Of a stretch of 64,000 nucleotides of DNA, positions 9,601 through 18,445 are shown piece by piece. Made by a program: the position numbers and the translations under genes. The notes below the pieces were generated by a model. The model was not told the DNA's origin. It did not search any database and saw nothing but the letters and a program-made list of their open reading frames with translations. The DNA comes from Bosea sp. RAC05 (GTDB taxonomy: Bacteria; Pseudomonadota; Alphaproteobacteria; Rhizobiales; Beijerinckiaceae): positions 1,660,001 to 1,724,000 of the forward strand of contig NZ_CP016464.1 in assembly GCF_001713455.1 (NCBI RefSeq), in the 5' to 3' direction. The number at the start of each line of letters is the position of its first letter. Positions within the stretch are counted from its first letter, which is position 1.

Positions 9601-10154
9601 CGCAGCCGCAGCTCGGCCTCGTGGCGGCGGCTGTGGAGGCCCGCGATGCCGGCTGCGTCCTCGAGGATGCGCCGGCGCGATTGCGGCTTGGCGGAGATGA
9701 TCTCGGAGATCTGGCCCTGCCGCACCAGAGCGGGCGAGCGGGCGCCCGTCGCGGCATCGGCGAAGAGCAGTTGCACGTCGCGCGCGCGCACCTCCTTGCC
9801 GTTGACACGATAGGTCGAGCCCTCCTCGCGCTCGATCCGGCGGGTGACCTCGAGAACGTCGGTCTCGTTGAAGGCGGAGGGAGCCTTGCGGTCGCTGTTG
9901 TCCAGCGTCAGCGCCACTTCGGCCATGTTGCGGCCGGGGCGCTCGTTCGAGCCCGCGAAGATGACGTCGTCCATCCCCGAGCCGCGCATGTTCTTGAACG
10001 AGCTTTCGCCCATCACCCAGCGCAGGGCTTCGACGAGATTGGATTTGCCGCAGCCATTGGGGCCGACGATGCCGGTCAGGCCAGGCTCGATCAGGAACTC
10101 CGTCGGCTCGACGAAGGTCTTGAAGCCGGTCAGCCTGAGGCGCGTTAGCTGCAT
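6699..10154 (-). CDS. smc: Chromosome segregation protein SMC
   Basis: 1151 residues, the expected length. Walker A GPNGCGKS is at residues 31-38. The C-terminal head has the ABC signature LLSGGEQALTA followed by the Walker B region CVLDEVDAPLDD. Between the heads lie two long Ala/Arg/Glu-rich coiled coils around a hinge (near 500-600). SMC organises and helps separate the chromosome. The gene heads leftward; dsbA-like and dciA-like genes lie upstream in the same orientation, an order common in rhizobia. Confidence 0.97.
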   Translation of the reverse strand: MQLTRLRLTGFKTFVEPTEFLIEPGLTGIVGPNGCGKSNLVEALRWVMGESSFKNMRGSGMDDVIFAGSNERPGRNMAEVALTLDNSDRKAPSAFNETDVLEVTRRIEREEGSTYRVNGKEVRARDVQLLFADAATGARSPALVRQGQISEIISAKPQSRRRILEDAAGIAGLHSRRHEAELRLRGAEENLTRLEDVLGEIDGQIESLQRQARQASRYRSLAADIRRAEATLALIAHHLARGQEAEAERALEAAVRLVAERTGLQAEAARHQAVAAHGLPGLREGEAAAAAALVRLKRGLDELEAENRRARQRAEELDRRLSELQGDLGRQESVARDAAESLARLAQEDAALAREGEGSAGSAEAAAAVLAQAEAALSAAEADHGAAQGALSELAARRGALERALREGREREARAQQERDRLLRDQAALDAGSAALPLEPLQSAVAAAEAALREADAAAAAARAALAASRERETQLRAPLAEADRAAQRLDTEIGTLRKLLAPASGDRWPAVLEALSVAKGYEIALGAALGDDLEAATDAAAPSHWLNTGGGETDPALPAGAEPLAAHVRGPAALRRRLAQIGVVARGDGPRLRALLQPGQRLVSREGDLWRWDGLTGAAEAPSPAARRLAEKNRLGDLEQAAQAAQAAAATARQALDGATSEARAAAQAEAATLEAARLARRALDQARERFAAAERKAGEVAARRSALSEAIGRLGQTMAEAAAHATAQDQALAELPASAALESRLLEARVALGERRIAASDARARVQTLKREAELRAQRRQAIAADTGAWRERAARSGQTAEETRRRIETVTAERAALLEAPDTFLSERRRLVAEIEEAESQRRAAADRLAQGEAALAEADRQARIALEGLAGARETRAAAEAKREAARQRVADVARQIEEGLETSLDRLATVAGLKAGDTPPAQEEVERRLAGLKAERERLGAVNLRAEDELTEIRGKREGLTAERDDLSEAVRRLRQAISALNREGRERLLAAFEIVNGQFQRLFSVLFGGGMAELKLVDAEDPLDAGLEIFARPPGKKTQVMTLLSGGEQALTATALIFAVFLTNPSPICVLDEVDAPLDDANVERYCDLLDEMARETRTRFILITHNPITMARMDRLFGVTMAERGVSQMVSVDLATAERIRDAV

Positions 10155-10180
10155 CGGCGCGCCCCTGCAACATCCGCGCC

Positions 10181-10286
10181 CGTCATCCCGGACAAGCGGC
10201 GCAGCCGCGCCGATCCGGGATCCATCGTAGAGCGCAGTTCTCTATGATGGATCCCGGCGCTCCGCTTTGCTGCGGCCGGGATGACG
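10181..10286. repeat. Long palindromic intergenic repeat, family A copy 1
   Basis: About 106 bases that fold on themselves: CGTCATCCCGG at the left pairs with CCGGGATGACG at the right, with an inner pair GGATCCATC / GATGGATCC. It lies between smc and the dsbA-like gene. A close relative is at 34331-34433 and a shorter relative at 14758-14834. Confidence 0.85.
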
Positions 10287-10316
10287 TGGAGGTCGGGTCG
10301 GCAAGGGCGAATGCCC

Positions 10317-10937
10317 TCAGCCCGCCAGGAGCGGCTCGAGGATCTTGTCGAATTCGGCGATCGAGAGCGCACCTGAACGCTTCTGCCCGTTGATGAAGAA
10401 GGTCGGCGTGGAGTCGACACCGGCCTTGGCCCCACGATCCTTCACGACTGTGACGGCGTCATAGATATCCTGCCTTTTCAAGCAGGCCTCAAACGAATCC
10501 TGTGTGAAACCGGCCTGCTTCACCATCGCCGACAGCGCATCGACCGGCTTGTCGGTGAAAGCCCAGACCTTCTGCTGGGCGAAGAGCAGGTCCGTCATCG
10601 CGACATATTTGTCGTTGCCGTTGCAGCGCGCCAGCATGAAGCCCGCCGTCGCCAGCGGGTCGAGCGGGAATTCGCGCAGCGTGAAGCGCACCTTGCCGGT
10701 GTCGATGTACTTCGCCTTCAGCGCCGGCCAGGTGTCCTTGTGGAAGGTCGCGCAATGGCCGCAGGTCAGCGAGGCGTATTCGATGATGGAGACCTTGGCG
10801 TCCGGCGAGCCGATCCAGACATCGCCGAGCGGGCCGGGCGTGGTGAGGTCGGCCTGGGCCTGCGCCGCGGGCGCGCCCAGCATCGCGGCGGCCGCGAGTC
10901 CGGCCGTCGCCGTCAGAAGCTGTCGCCTGTTCGTCAT
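10317..10937 (-). CDS. DsbA-like thiol:disulfide oxidoreductase (thioredoxin fold)
   Basis: 206 residues. The start ATG gives an N-terminus TNRRQLLTATAG with a twin-arginine-like motif and a hydrophobic region ending in AQA, so export to the periplasm is expected, possibly by Tat. The active site CGHC (in SLTCGHCATFH) and a cis-Pro segment (STPTFFING) mark a DsbA/Thioredoxin_4 protein. The partner substrate is unknown. It lies upstream of smc in the same orientation, separated by a palindromic repeat. Confidence 0.9.
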   Translation of the reverse strand: MTNRRQLLTATAGLAAAAMLGAPAAQAQADLTTPGPLGDVWIGSPDAKVSIIEYASLTCGHCATFHKDTWPALKAKYIDTGKVRFTLREFPLDPLATAGFMLARCNGNDKYVAMTDLLFAQQKVWAFTDKPVDALSAMVKQAGFTQDSFEACLKRQDIYDAVTVVKDRGAKAGVDSTPTFFINGQKRSGALSIAEFDKILEPLLAG

Positions 10938-11044
10938 CGTCGTGGTTCCTGAAAATGCGCGTGTCGTGGGACGAAGCCCGGTTGCCGGTCCTATAGAGGC
11001 GCGGATGATTGTGGCAAGATCGTCACCGCGCCGCCGCGCATCCC

Positions 11045-11542
11045 TCACGAAGCTGTGTCGGGACGCTGCCGCGCCGCGCGCTCCGCGACATGGGCCCCCA
11101 GCCGCGCGAGGCAGGCCCGCAGCGCCTCGCCTTCGACGCCGGCGACCTGGCGCTCCATGCGCGCCAGCAAAGCGGGATCGGTTGGGCGGCGTGCGACTGC
11201 CGCGACCGGAGCGTCCACCGGCCCCTGCTTCAGCACGAGCTTGCCGACCGCACGCCAGCCGAGATGGGTGTTGACGCGTTCGATCACGATCGGCGCGAGC
11301 TGCTGCATGTCGAGCGCGAAGGCCCCTTCGACCCGAACCACCATGGTCGCGGGCTCGGACGCCTCGCCCGGAGCCGGCCGGCGGCGCGGCCAGTCGATCT
11401 TGAGCGGGCGCGAGCGCGCCGCCAGCCGCTCGCCGACGATCTCCGGCCAGAGTGCCACGACGGCCCGCCCGGCAAAGCCCTGCGCGGCCAGCGCCGGCGC
11501 CAGCAGATCGTCGATCAGGTCTGCGAGGGGTTTGACGGCCAT
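11045..11542 (-). CDS. DUF721 protein, DciA-like
   Basis: 165 residues from the ATG at 11542; upstream codons are open but arginine/alanine-rich without conserved features. The core (PLADLIDDLLAPALAAQGF, then VALWPEIVGERLAARSRP) is the DUF721 fold, and the family member DciA loads the replicative helicase DnaB in bacteria lacking DnaC. I infer the same role here. Located upstream of the dsbA-like gene. Confidence 0.85.
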   Translation of the reverse strand: MAVKPLADLIDDLLAPALAAQGFAGRAVVALWPEIVGERLAARSRPLKIDWPRRRPAPGEASEPATMVVRVEGAFALDMQQLAPIVIERVNTHLGWRAVGKLVLKQGPVDAPVAAVARRPTDPALLARMERQVAGVEGEALRACLARLGAHVAERAARQRPDTAS

Positions 11543-11585
11543 GACCGATTGTGCGGCCGGGCGGGCTGCAGCGCAAGCCGCCGCC

Positions 11586-12074
11586 TCAGCCCGCCGCCCG
11601 CTCGCGCCCCACCGAAAGGCGCTGCGGCGGCGCCCCGAGCCGGCCCGACAGCGCATGGCTCTTCGGCAGGACCAGCCCCGCCCGCAGCCGGTGCGGCCCG
11701 AAGGAGACGCCGGCGCGTTCGCGCAGCGATTGCGCGAAGCCGCGCAGCGGGATCAGGGCGGGCCTGTCCGGGGCGAGCAGCAGATGGCGCTCCACCGCCT
11801 GCGGCCAGTGAGCCTGCGGCACGTCGCCTTCTTCGAGCAGCAACAGCCAGTCCCCGCGCGCCTGGGCCGCGCCCGCCGGCCAGCTGTCCGTGCTGCCGGC
11901 GCGCAGATAGCTCGCTCCCGTCGCGTCCGCGATCCGCTCGATCGTGGCCTCGCCCGCAGCGTCGAGAACCACGGCATGGCCGAGGAATCCGTCGGCCACC
12001 GCCGGGATCAGGACGGAGAAGGTGGCCGCGAGGGCCTCGGTCGAGCCGGCGCTGCGTATGACCGCTGTGAGCAT
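11586..12074 (-). CDS. Small glycosyltransferase-like protein
   Basis: 162 residues from the ATG at 12074, which has a strong AAGGAGG only 3 bases upstream (close spacing, so the exact start is uncertain). The middle contains GDWLLLLEEGDVPQAHWPQA, which resembles the nucleotide-sugar/metal region of family 2 glycosyltransferases, but the protein is much shorter than a full enzyme. Function unassigned. It is divergent from the radical SAM gene. Confidence 0.6.
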   Translation of the reverse strand: MLTAVIRSAGSTEALAATFSVLIPAVADGFLGHAVVLDAAGEATIERIADATGASYLRAGSTDSWPAGAAQARGDWLLLLEEGDVPQAHWPQAVERHLLLAPDRPALIPLRGFAQSLRERAGVSFGPHRLRAGLVLPKSHALSGRLGAPPQRLSVGRERAAG

Positions 12075-12198
12075 GCGCCTCCTTATGTCGCAGCGCAGCA
12101 TGTCGCAATCCTGTCGCTTGCAATTCGTTCCCTGTATGTTCACATTAATCCGCAGGGGAATCGTCGATTCCCGGCGATTTTCAGGGACGTTCCGCGCC

Positions 12199-13389
12199 AT
12201 GCTCCAGAGCAGGCCCTCTTCGAGGCCGATTTCGGCCCAGCCGCTGAAACAGGCCGGTGCCGGCCCGATGTCGGTCTCGGCGCGCGTCGCACCGGTTGAT
12301 CCGGTCGCCTATGCGGGACACCGCATCGATCCCGAGCGCCGGCGCGGCCGCGGCGCGACGATCAATCCCGGTGGCCGCTTCGAGGCCGAGCAGCGCATCA
12401 GCGAAGATGACGGCTGGGGGTCGCTCGGCGAGCTCCCGGCGTTCCGGACCGAGGTTGCGGTCGAGAAGCCGCGCACCATCATCACCAAGAACGATTCCCC
12501 CGACATTTCCTTCGACCGCTCGATCAACCCCTATCGCGGCTGCGAGCATGGCTGCGTCTACTGCTTCGCGCGGCCGAGCCATGCCTATCTCGGCCTGTCG
12601 CCGGGGCTCGACTTCGAGAGCAGGCTGACCGCCAAGCCCGACGCCGCGCTGCTGCTGGAGAAGGAACTGTCGGCGCCGTCCTACCAGCCGCGCACCATCG
12701 CCATAGGCACCAACACCGACGCCTATCAGCCGATCGAGAAGAAGCTGCGCATCATGCGCCAGATCCTGGAGGTGCTCGCGAGGTTCAACCACCCGGTCGG
12801 CATCGTCACCAAGTCGGCTTTGGTGCAGCGCGACATCGACATCCTCGCGCCGATGGCGGCCAAGGGGCTGGCCAAGGTCGCGATCTCGATCACCACGCTC
12901 GACCCCAAGGTCGCCCGCGGCATGGAGCCGCGCGCCGCCTCGCCCGCCAAGCGGCTGGAAACGGTGAAGGCGCTGTCCGACGCGGGCATCCCGGTGACGG
13001 TGCTGGTCGCGCCGATCATCCCGGCAATCAACGAGCACGAGATCGAGCGCATCCTCGACGCGGCGAAGGCGGCCGGCGCCCGCGAGGCCGGCTATGTGCT
13101 GCTGCGCCTGCCGCTGGAGGTGAAGGACCTCGTGCAGGACTGGCTCCTGACCCATCACCCCGACAAATTGCGCCATGTCGTCTCGCTGATCCGCTCGACG
13201 CGCGGCGGCAAGGATTACGACGCCGCCTGGGGCCAGCGCCAGGTCGGCTCCGGACCCTACGCCTGGATGATCGGCCGGCGCTTCGAGATGGCGGCGGAGC
13301 GGCTGGGCTTCAACGGCGCGCGAACACGCCTGCGCAGCGACCTCTTTCTCAAGCCGGAGCGGGAGAAGGCCCAGCTGAGCCTGTTTTGA
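12199..13389 (+). CDS. PA0069-family radical SAM protein
   Basis: About 396 residues. The iron-sulfur site is GCEHGCVYCFARP (C-x3-C-x2-C), preceded by NDSPDISFDRSINPYRG; later blocks (AIGTNTDAYQPIEK, VGIVTKSALVQRDID, LLRLPLEVKDL) are typical of the PA0069/SplB-like group. It should bind a 4Fe-4S cluster and cleave S-adenosylmethionine; the substrate is unknown. Start uncertain: ATG 12199 is used, ATG 12268 is also possible, and the first ~70 residues look poorly conserved. Confidence 0.88.
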   Translation: MLQSRPSSRPISAQPLKQAGAGPMSVSARVAPVDPVAYAGHRIDPERRRGRGATINPGGRFEAEQRISEDDGWGSLGELPAFRTEVAVEKPRTIITKNDSPDISFDRSINPYRGCEHGCVYCFARPSHAYLGLSPGLDFESRLTAKPDAALLLEKELSAPSYQPRTIAIGTNTDAYQPIEKKLRIMRQILEVLARFNHPVGIVTKSALVQRDIDILAPMAAKGLAKVAISITTLDPKVARGMEPRAASPAKRLETVKALSDAGIPVTVLVAPIIPAINEHEIERILDAAKAAGAREAGYVLLRLPLEVKDLVQDWLLTHHPDKLRHVVSLIRSTRGGKDYDAAWGQRQVGSGPYAWMIGRRFEMAAERLGFNGARTRLRSDLFLKPEREKAQLSLF

Positions 13390-13413
13390 GCCGGTCGCTC
13401 GTGACGCCTGGGA

Positions 13414-13722
13414 TCAAGCCGCGACTTCCAATGGCCGCGCCCGCTCGATGCGCGCCATCTCCTCGGGCGAATGCAGTGTCTCCCAGAGATCGGTCCGTCG
13501 CTGCACATTGAGCCAGAACTCGGCGGAGTTGCCGAAGACGCGTGCCAGGATCAGCGCCGTCGCAGCCGTGAGACCTCGACGATCCCGGCAGAGTTCGTTG
13601 ACATGCTTGCGGGGCACGCCCATCGCCTGGGCCAGCCGGATCTGCGTCAGCCCCAGCGGCCGCATGAACTCCTCGACCAGGATTTCACCGACCGTGGCGG
13701 GCTTGCGTTTCGTCGTCAGCAT
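13414..13722 (-). CDS. higA: HigA-type antitoxin, XRE family
   Basis: 102 residues with a helix-turn-helix (LTQIRLAQAMGVPRKHVNELC) and the typical C-terminal FGNSAEFWLNVQRRTDLWE of HigA/VapI addiction-module antidotes. It binds and neutralises the HigB toxin and should repress the operon. It follows higB by 7 bases in the same direction, the toxin-first order usual for higBA. Confidence 0.92.
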   Translation of the reverse strand: MLTTKRKPATVGEILVEEFMRPLGLTQIRLAQAMGVPRKHVNELCRDRRGLTAATALILARVFGNSAEFWLNVQRRTDLWETLHSPEEMARIERARPLEVAA

Positions 13723-13729
13723 GGCCCAC

Positions 13730-14026
13730 CTATCGATAGCTGTGGTCGTCGAGATAGAGGCCGCGGGCTTCGCCGCGACGGCCGTCCCAGGCGAAGATCA
13801 GCCGCCACTGCTGGTTGACGCGGATGCTGTGCAGGCCGTCCAGCGCCCCGCGCAGCTTCTCGAAATGATTGCTCGGGGGCACGCGCAGATCAGAATCGGT
13901 GACGGCGTCGTCGATCATCTGCAATTTCCGGAACAGGCGCGTCTCGAGATCGGGCGGAATGTGTTTCGCGTGGACATCTTCGACGAAGAAGGCGCGCAGC
14001 CACTCATCCCGAAAGCTGACGATCAT
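13730..14026 (-). CDS. higB: HigB-type toxin (RelE superfamily)
   Basis: 98 residues from the ATG at 14026, chosen because GGAG lies 6 bases upstream; the frame is open six codons further but those codons overlap the ribosome site. The sequence (FVEDVHAKHIPPDLETRLFRKLQ, then SIRVNQQWRLIFAWDG) is that of HigB/RelE-fold mRNA interferases that cut mRNA on the ribosome. Cognate HigA follows. Confidence 0.92.
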   Translation of the reverse strand: MIVSFRDEWLRAFFVEDVHAKHIPPDLETRLFRKLQMIDDAVTDSDLRVPPSNHFEKLRGALDGLHSIRVNQQWRLIFAWDGRRGEARGLYLDDHSYR

Positions 14027-14044
14027 ACCTATCTCCGCCAGCAA

Positions 14045-14074
14045 ATATGTACCATATCATGGGGCATCTCTCAA
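14045..14074 (-). promoter_or_regulatory. higBA promoter and operator
   Basis: On the minus strand TTGAGA (14069-14074) and TACATA (14046-14051) are separated by exactly 17 bases. A palindrome, ATATG-TAC-CATAT (14045-14057), overlaps the -10 box and is a likely autorepression site for HigA. The start codon lies 20 bases downstream of the -10. Confidence 0.6.
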
Positions 14075-14137
14075 GGCTGTGAGGGCAGGGCGGAAGCCGT
14101 TGTTGCGCCCGCAGCCCCCACGTCATAAGCCCCGCCC

Positions 14138-14749
14138 ATGACCGCCCATTTCCACCGCGAGACGCAGGCCATCGCCAGCGGGCTCTGGCCGCTCGCCGGG
14201 GTCGACGAGGTTGGGCGCGGGCCGCTGGCCGGGCCCGTGGTGGCAGCGGCGGTGATTCTCGATCCGCAGGCGGTGCCGGACGGGCTCGACGATTCGAAGA
14301 ACCTGAGCGCGGCGCGGCGCGAGGAGCTGTTCGCGCTGATCGCGGAATCGGCGCTCGCCATCGGCGTCGCCAGCGTCACCGCCACCGAGATCGACACCAT
14401 CAACATCCGCCAGGCGACCCTGCTGGCGATGCGGCGTGCGGTGGCGGCGCTGGCGGTGCCCCCTGCCTTCGTGCTCGTCGACGGCAACGACCCGCCCAGG
14501 CTCGGCTGCCGCTGCGAATCCGTCATCGGCGGCGATGCCCAGATCGCCTCGATCGCAGCCGCCTCGATCGTCGCCAAGGTCACCCGGGACGCGATGATGG
14601 CGCGGCTCTGCGCGCGCTATCCGGCCTATGGTTTCTCCGCTCATGCCGGCTACGGCACGCCGCGGCACCGCGCCGCCCTGCAGGCCCACGGCCCATGCCC
14701 CGAACACCGCTATTCCTTCGCGCCGGTGAAGGGCGTCTGGCGGCGGTGA
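14138..14749 (+). CDS. rnhB: Ribonuclease HII
   Basis: 203 residues, the normal size. It shows [19 protein letters not shown] with the first catalytic Asp-Glu pair, DDSKNLS, the middle acidic site LVDGND, and the C-terminal [13 protein letters not shown]. It removes RNA from RNA-DNA hybrids, including single ribonucleotides. Located just upstream of ccrM, an order seen in other alphaproteobacteria. Confidence 0.96.
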   Translation: MTAHFHRETQAIASGLWPLAGVDEVGRGPLAGPVVAAAVILDPQAVPDGLDDSKNLSAARREELFALIAESALAIGVASVTATEIDTINIRQATLLAMRRAVAALAVPPAFVLVDGNDPPRLGCRCESVIGGDAQIASIAAASIVAKVTRDAMMARLCARYPAYGFSAHAGYGTPRHRAALQAHGPCPEHRYSFAPVKGVWRR

Positions 14750-14757
14750 CACGGGCT

Positions 14758-14834
14758 CGTCATTCCCGGGCGAAGCAAAGCGCAGACCCGAGAATCTCTG
14801 GCAGGAGATGCCCGGGGCAGGCCCGAGCATGACG
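14758..14834. repeat. Short palindromic repeat related to family A
   Basis: About 77 bases between rnhB and ccrM with end pairs CGTCAT / ATGACG and inner CCCGGGC-type pairing. The ends match the family A repeats at 10181 and 34331, but the centre is shorter. It contains a GANTC site (GAATC at 14792). Confidence 0.65.
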
Positions 14835-14855
14835 CTCCAGGCGCCCATGCGCGCC

Positions 14856-14870
14856 TTAACCTCCCCTTAG
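14856..14870 (+). promoter_or_regulatory. CtrA-like box upstream of ccrM
   Basis: TTAA-N7-TTAG lies about 140 bases before the ccrM start, one base off the CtrA consensus TTAA-N7-TTAA. CtrA control of ccrM is established in Caulobacter; its use here is inferred from the motif only. Confidence 0.5.
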
Positions 14871-14996
14871 CAATTCCCCATATCCGCCAAGGGGCTGGGC
14901 AAAAACTGCAGCCCCAGAATGAGACGCATTTTTTTCGGCGCGGAAACCCGGCTTTTACCCTGACTGGCCAATATCGCGACTGTTCAAGTTGCGTAA

Positions 14997-16211
<1,215 letters not shown>

Positions 16212-16213
16212 GA

Positions 16214-16510
16214 TCACTCCGCCGCGAGGGTTTCCTCGACCACGCGCGGATTGCGCGCGATCATCGCCAGAAGAACGCGAGCGGGCCCATCGGGCGTGCG
16301 TCGCTTCTGCTCCCAGTTCCTGAGCGTGCCGGGTGAAACGCCGATCCGTCGTGCAAAGGCAATCTGGGTCAGATTCGTGCTGGCCCTGATGGCTGCGACG
16401 TCGATCTGAGCAGGCACGTGGACCGCGAGCCCTTCGACCGCCTGCCCCTGGGCAAAGCTGCGCGCTTCGGACAGCGCGCGCATCAGCCCGTCGAAATGCT
16501 GTTGCTTCAT
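16214..16510 (-). CDS. XRE-family antitoxin
   Basis: 98 residues with a helix-turn-helix at the C-terminal half (NLTQIAFARRIGVSPGTLRNWEQ), a form common in HigA2/NadS-like antitoxins. It overlaps the toxin gene by 4 bases (ATGA), so the two are coupled. It probably represses its own promoter through the palindrome at 16868-16882. Confidence 0.88.
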   Translation of the reverse strand: MKQQHFDGLMRALSEARSFAQGQAVEGLAVHVPAQIDVAAIRASTNLTQIAFARRIGVSPGTLRNWEQKRRTPDGPARVLLAMIARNPRVVEETLAAE

Positions 16511-16854
16511 GGCTTCTTCCTAAAGTCTGACAACAGATCGCGCGACGCGCTCGCCAAAGCCTCCCGTTGGGCGGCTGTCAGATCGCTGGCCTCGTTCTTG
16601 GCGAAGACCCACAGCAGCACGGCAGGAAAGCCGGCGGAGTGGAACCAGTAGATCACCCGGCCGCCATCCCGCTTGCCGCGCCCCGCCAACGGAATCCGCA
16701 TCTTCCTCAGGCCGCCGGTCCCTTGGATCAGGACGCCGCCCTCAGGTGCGGAGGCGACCGCATCGACCACCGCCGCTCGCTCCTCGGCCGACATCAAGCG
16801 CTCTGCACGCGACAGATAGGCAGGCGTCTCGACGACGGAAACAGGTGCGACCAT
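16507..16854 (-). CDS. RelE/HigB2-type toxin
   Basis: 115 residues from ATG 16854; a GTG at 16860 would add two. The core (GVLIQGTGGLRKMRIPLAGRG, then GGRVIYWFHSAGFPAVLLWVFAKNEASDL) is the RelE/HigB2-type RNase fold. The predicted -10 box ends only about 10 bases ahead of this ATG, so the message may be leaderless. Toxin-first arrangement with the XRE antitoxin. Confidence 0.85.
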   Translation of the reverse strand: MVAPVSVVETPAYLSRAERLMSAEERAAVVDAVASAPEGGVLIQGTGGLRKMRIPLAGRGKRDGGRVIYWFHSAGFPAVLLWVFAKNEASDLTAAQREALASASRDLLSDFRKKP

Positions 16855-16863
16855 CTCCACATG

Positions 16864-16891
16864 AAGATACGCCAGTGGCGTAGAGCGTCAA
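16864..16891 (-). promoter_or_regulatory. Toxin-antitoxin promoter with palindromic operator
   Basis: Minus strand: TTGACG (16886-16891), 16-base spacer, TATCTT (16864-16869). A perfect palindrome TACGCCA-G-TGGCGTA (16868-16882) fills most of the spacer, the ideal place for a repressor to block polymerase. Confidence 0.6.
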
Positions 16892-16903
16892 GGGTGGCGG
16901 CCT

Positions 16904-17956
16904 TCAGTGCGGTCGCTTCAACCCCGCCGCCTCCAGCACCTTCACCATCACCCCTGAGAGCGGCTCCTCGCCCAGCGCCGCGATGGGCGTGAACCGCATC
17001 CCCGCCGGCGCCTGCGTCCTGGCCGGCGCGCTCGCCTTGAACACGGTGAGCTCCAGCGGGAAATGCGTGAAGACATGGCGCACCGGCGGCGCAAGCCGCT
17101 CCCAGCGCGTCACCACCGGCGCGTCCTGCCAGGCGCCGTCCAGCTCGTAATCGGCGCTCCACTCGCTGGTCGGCACCTCGGCCATGCCGCCGAGCAGCCC
17201 CTTGGGCGGGCGGGTGCGCAGCAGCAGGGCACCGTCCGCGCGCAGCAGCACGAAGGCCGCGCCCCGCCGCGTGGTGCCGGCCTTCTTCGCCGCCTTGCGC
17301 GGGAAGCTCTCCTGCGCGCCCTCGGCCCGCGCCCGGCAGGGCTCGCGCCATGGGCAGAGCCCGCAGGCGGGGTTGCGTGGCGTGCAGATGGTGGCGCCGA
17401 GATCCATCAGCGCTTGCGCGAAATCGCCGGGCCGGTCCTGCGGCATCATCGCCAGCACGCGCTCGCGCACGAGCGGGCGGGCGCCCGGCAGGAGATCCTC
17501 GATCGCGAAGAGCCGGGTCATCACCCGCTCGACATTGCCGTCCACGGCCGCGGCCGGCCGGTCGAAGGCGATCGCCGCCACGGCGCCGGCCGTATAGGCG
17601 CCGATGCCGGGCAGGGCGCGCAGCCCCTCCTCGCTGTCGGGAAAGCGCCCGCCATGCTCGGCGACGACGGCGATGGCGCAGGCGTGGAGGTTGCGCGCGC
17701 GGGAATAATAGCCGAGCCCGGCCCAGGCCTGCATCACCGCCTCCGACGGCGCCTCCGCCAGCGCCGTCACGGTGGGAAACCGCGCCATGAAGCGCTCGAA
17801 ATAGGGCTTGACCGCCGTGACCGTGGTCTGCTGCAGCATGATCTCCGACGCCCAGACCCGGTAGGGATCGGGCCGCTCGCCCGGCCCGGCGCGCCAGGGC
17901 AGGGCGCGGCGATGGCGGTCGTACCAGGCGAGGAGATCGGCGGCGGCGGGGCGCAT
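16904..17956 (-). CDS. mutY: Adenine DNA glycosylase MutY
   Basis: 350 residues. Helix-hairpin-helix with catalytic Asp (LPGIGAYTAGAVAAIAFDRPAAAVDGN region), the iron-sulfur ligands C-x6-C-x2-C-x5-C (CTPRNPACGLCPWREPC), and a C-terminal NUDIX-like domain for 8-oxoguanine recognition. Removes adenine mispaired with 8-oxoG. The start is the ATG giving MRPAAADLLAWYDR; the frame is open upstream but without homology to MutY. Confidence 0.95.
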   Translation of the reverse strand: MRPAAADLLAWYDRHRRALPWRAGPGERPDPYRVWASEIMLQQTTVTAVKPYFERFMARFPTVTALAEAPSEAVMQAWAGLGYYSRARNLHACAIAVVAEHGGRFPDSEEGLRALPGIGAYTAGAVAAIAFDRPAAAVDGNVERVMTRLFAIEDLLPGARPLVRERVLAMMPQDRPGDFAQALMDLGATICTPRNPACGLCPWREPCRARAEGAQESFPRKAAKKAGTTRRGAAFVLLRADGALLLRTRPPKGLLGGMAEVPTSEWSADYELDGAWQDAPVVTRWERLAPPVRHVFTHFPLELTVFKASAPARTQAPAGMRFTPIAALGEEPLSGVMVKVLEAAGLKRPH

Positions 17957-18003
17957 CACCCGCTCTATAGACGGTGGCGCGGGCGCGGCAACTGCAGGCC
18001 GCC

Positions 18004-18402
18004 TCACGATCGCTTGGGCCGGTCGCGCTCGTGCTGCTCGGCCGCGTCGAGCGGCGCCAGCCAGTGCTCGCGACGGACCGTCCAGAGCTCGTAGCCGGGC
18101 GCGATCGTGCTCGGCCCGCCGTCCAGCGTCCCGAGCTTGATTTCGATCTCGTCGGAGGCGTCGTCGAAGCAGAACAGGGAGGAGCCGCAGCGCGGGCAGA
18201 AGCGGTCTTCGCCCGCCCGGCTGCGCCAACAGCTGATTTCGCCTGACATTGTCACGGCCGATCGCGGCCAGAACCCGAAGAAGGAGAAGGCCGAGCCTGA
18301 TTCCTTCCGGCAGGCCTCGCAATGGCAGATCCCGGTCCGCGTTGGCTCGCCCTCGAGCGAATAGCGAACCTGCCCGCAATTGCAGCCACCCAAGCGTGTC
18401 AT
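18004..18402 (-). CDS. GFA-family (Mss4-like) zinc protein
   Basis: 132 residues from ATG 18402. The N-terminus GGCNCGQVRY, then CHCEACRK and FCPRCGSSLF, gives the paired-cysteine zinc sites of the GFA/CENP-V fold (named for glutathione-dependent formaldehyde-activating enzyme). Biochemical role of most members is not proven. It lies just upstream of mutY in the same orientation. A distant paralogue is at 33275-33694. Confidence 0.85.
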   Translation of the reverse strand: MTRLGGCNCGQVRYSLEGEPTRTGICHCEACRKESGSAFSFFGFWPRSAVTMSGEISCWRSRAGEDRFCPRCGSSLFCFDDASDEIEIKLGTLDGGPSTIAPGYELWTVRREHWLAPLDAAEQHERDRPKRS

Positions 18403-18445
18403 CGCGAACCTCGTCGGCGGGGGATGGGCGGGTCTCTCGGCGCCA

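Noticed and set aside
6576..10148. Open frame of about 1190 codons on the plus strand opposite smc
   Set aside because: It is a GC-rich shadow: residues are dominated by Arg, Leu, Gly and Ala, there is no family signal, and smc on the other strand is unmistakable.
11944..12198. Upstream extension of the radical SAM gene
   Set aside because: These codons overlap the start and promoter of the divergent glycosyltransferase-like gene and are Arg/Ser-rich without conservation.
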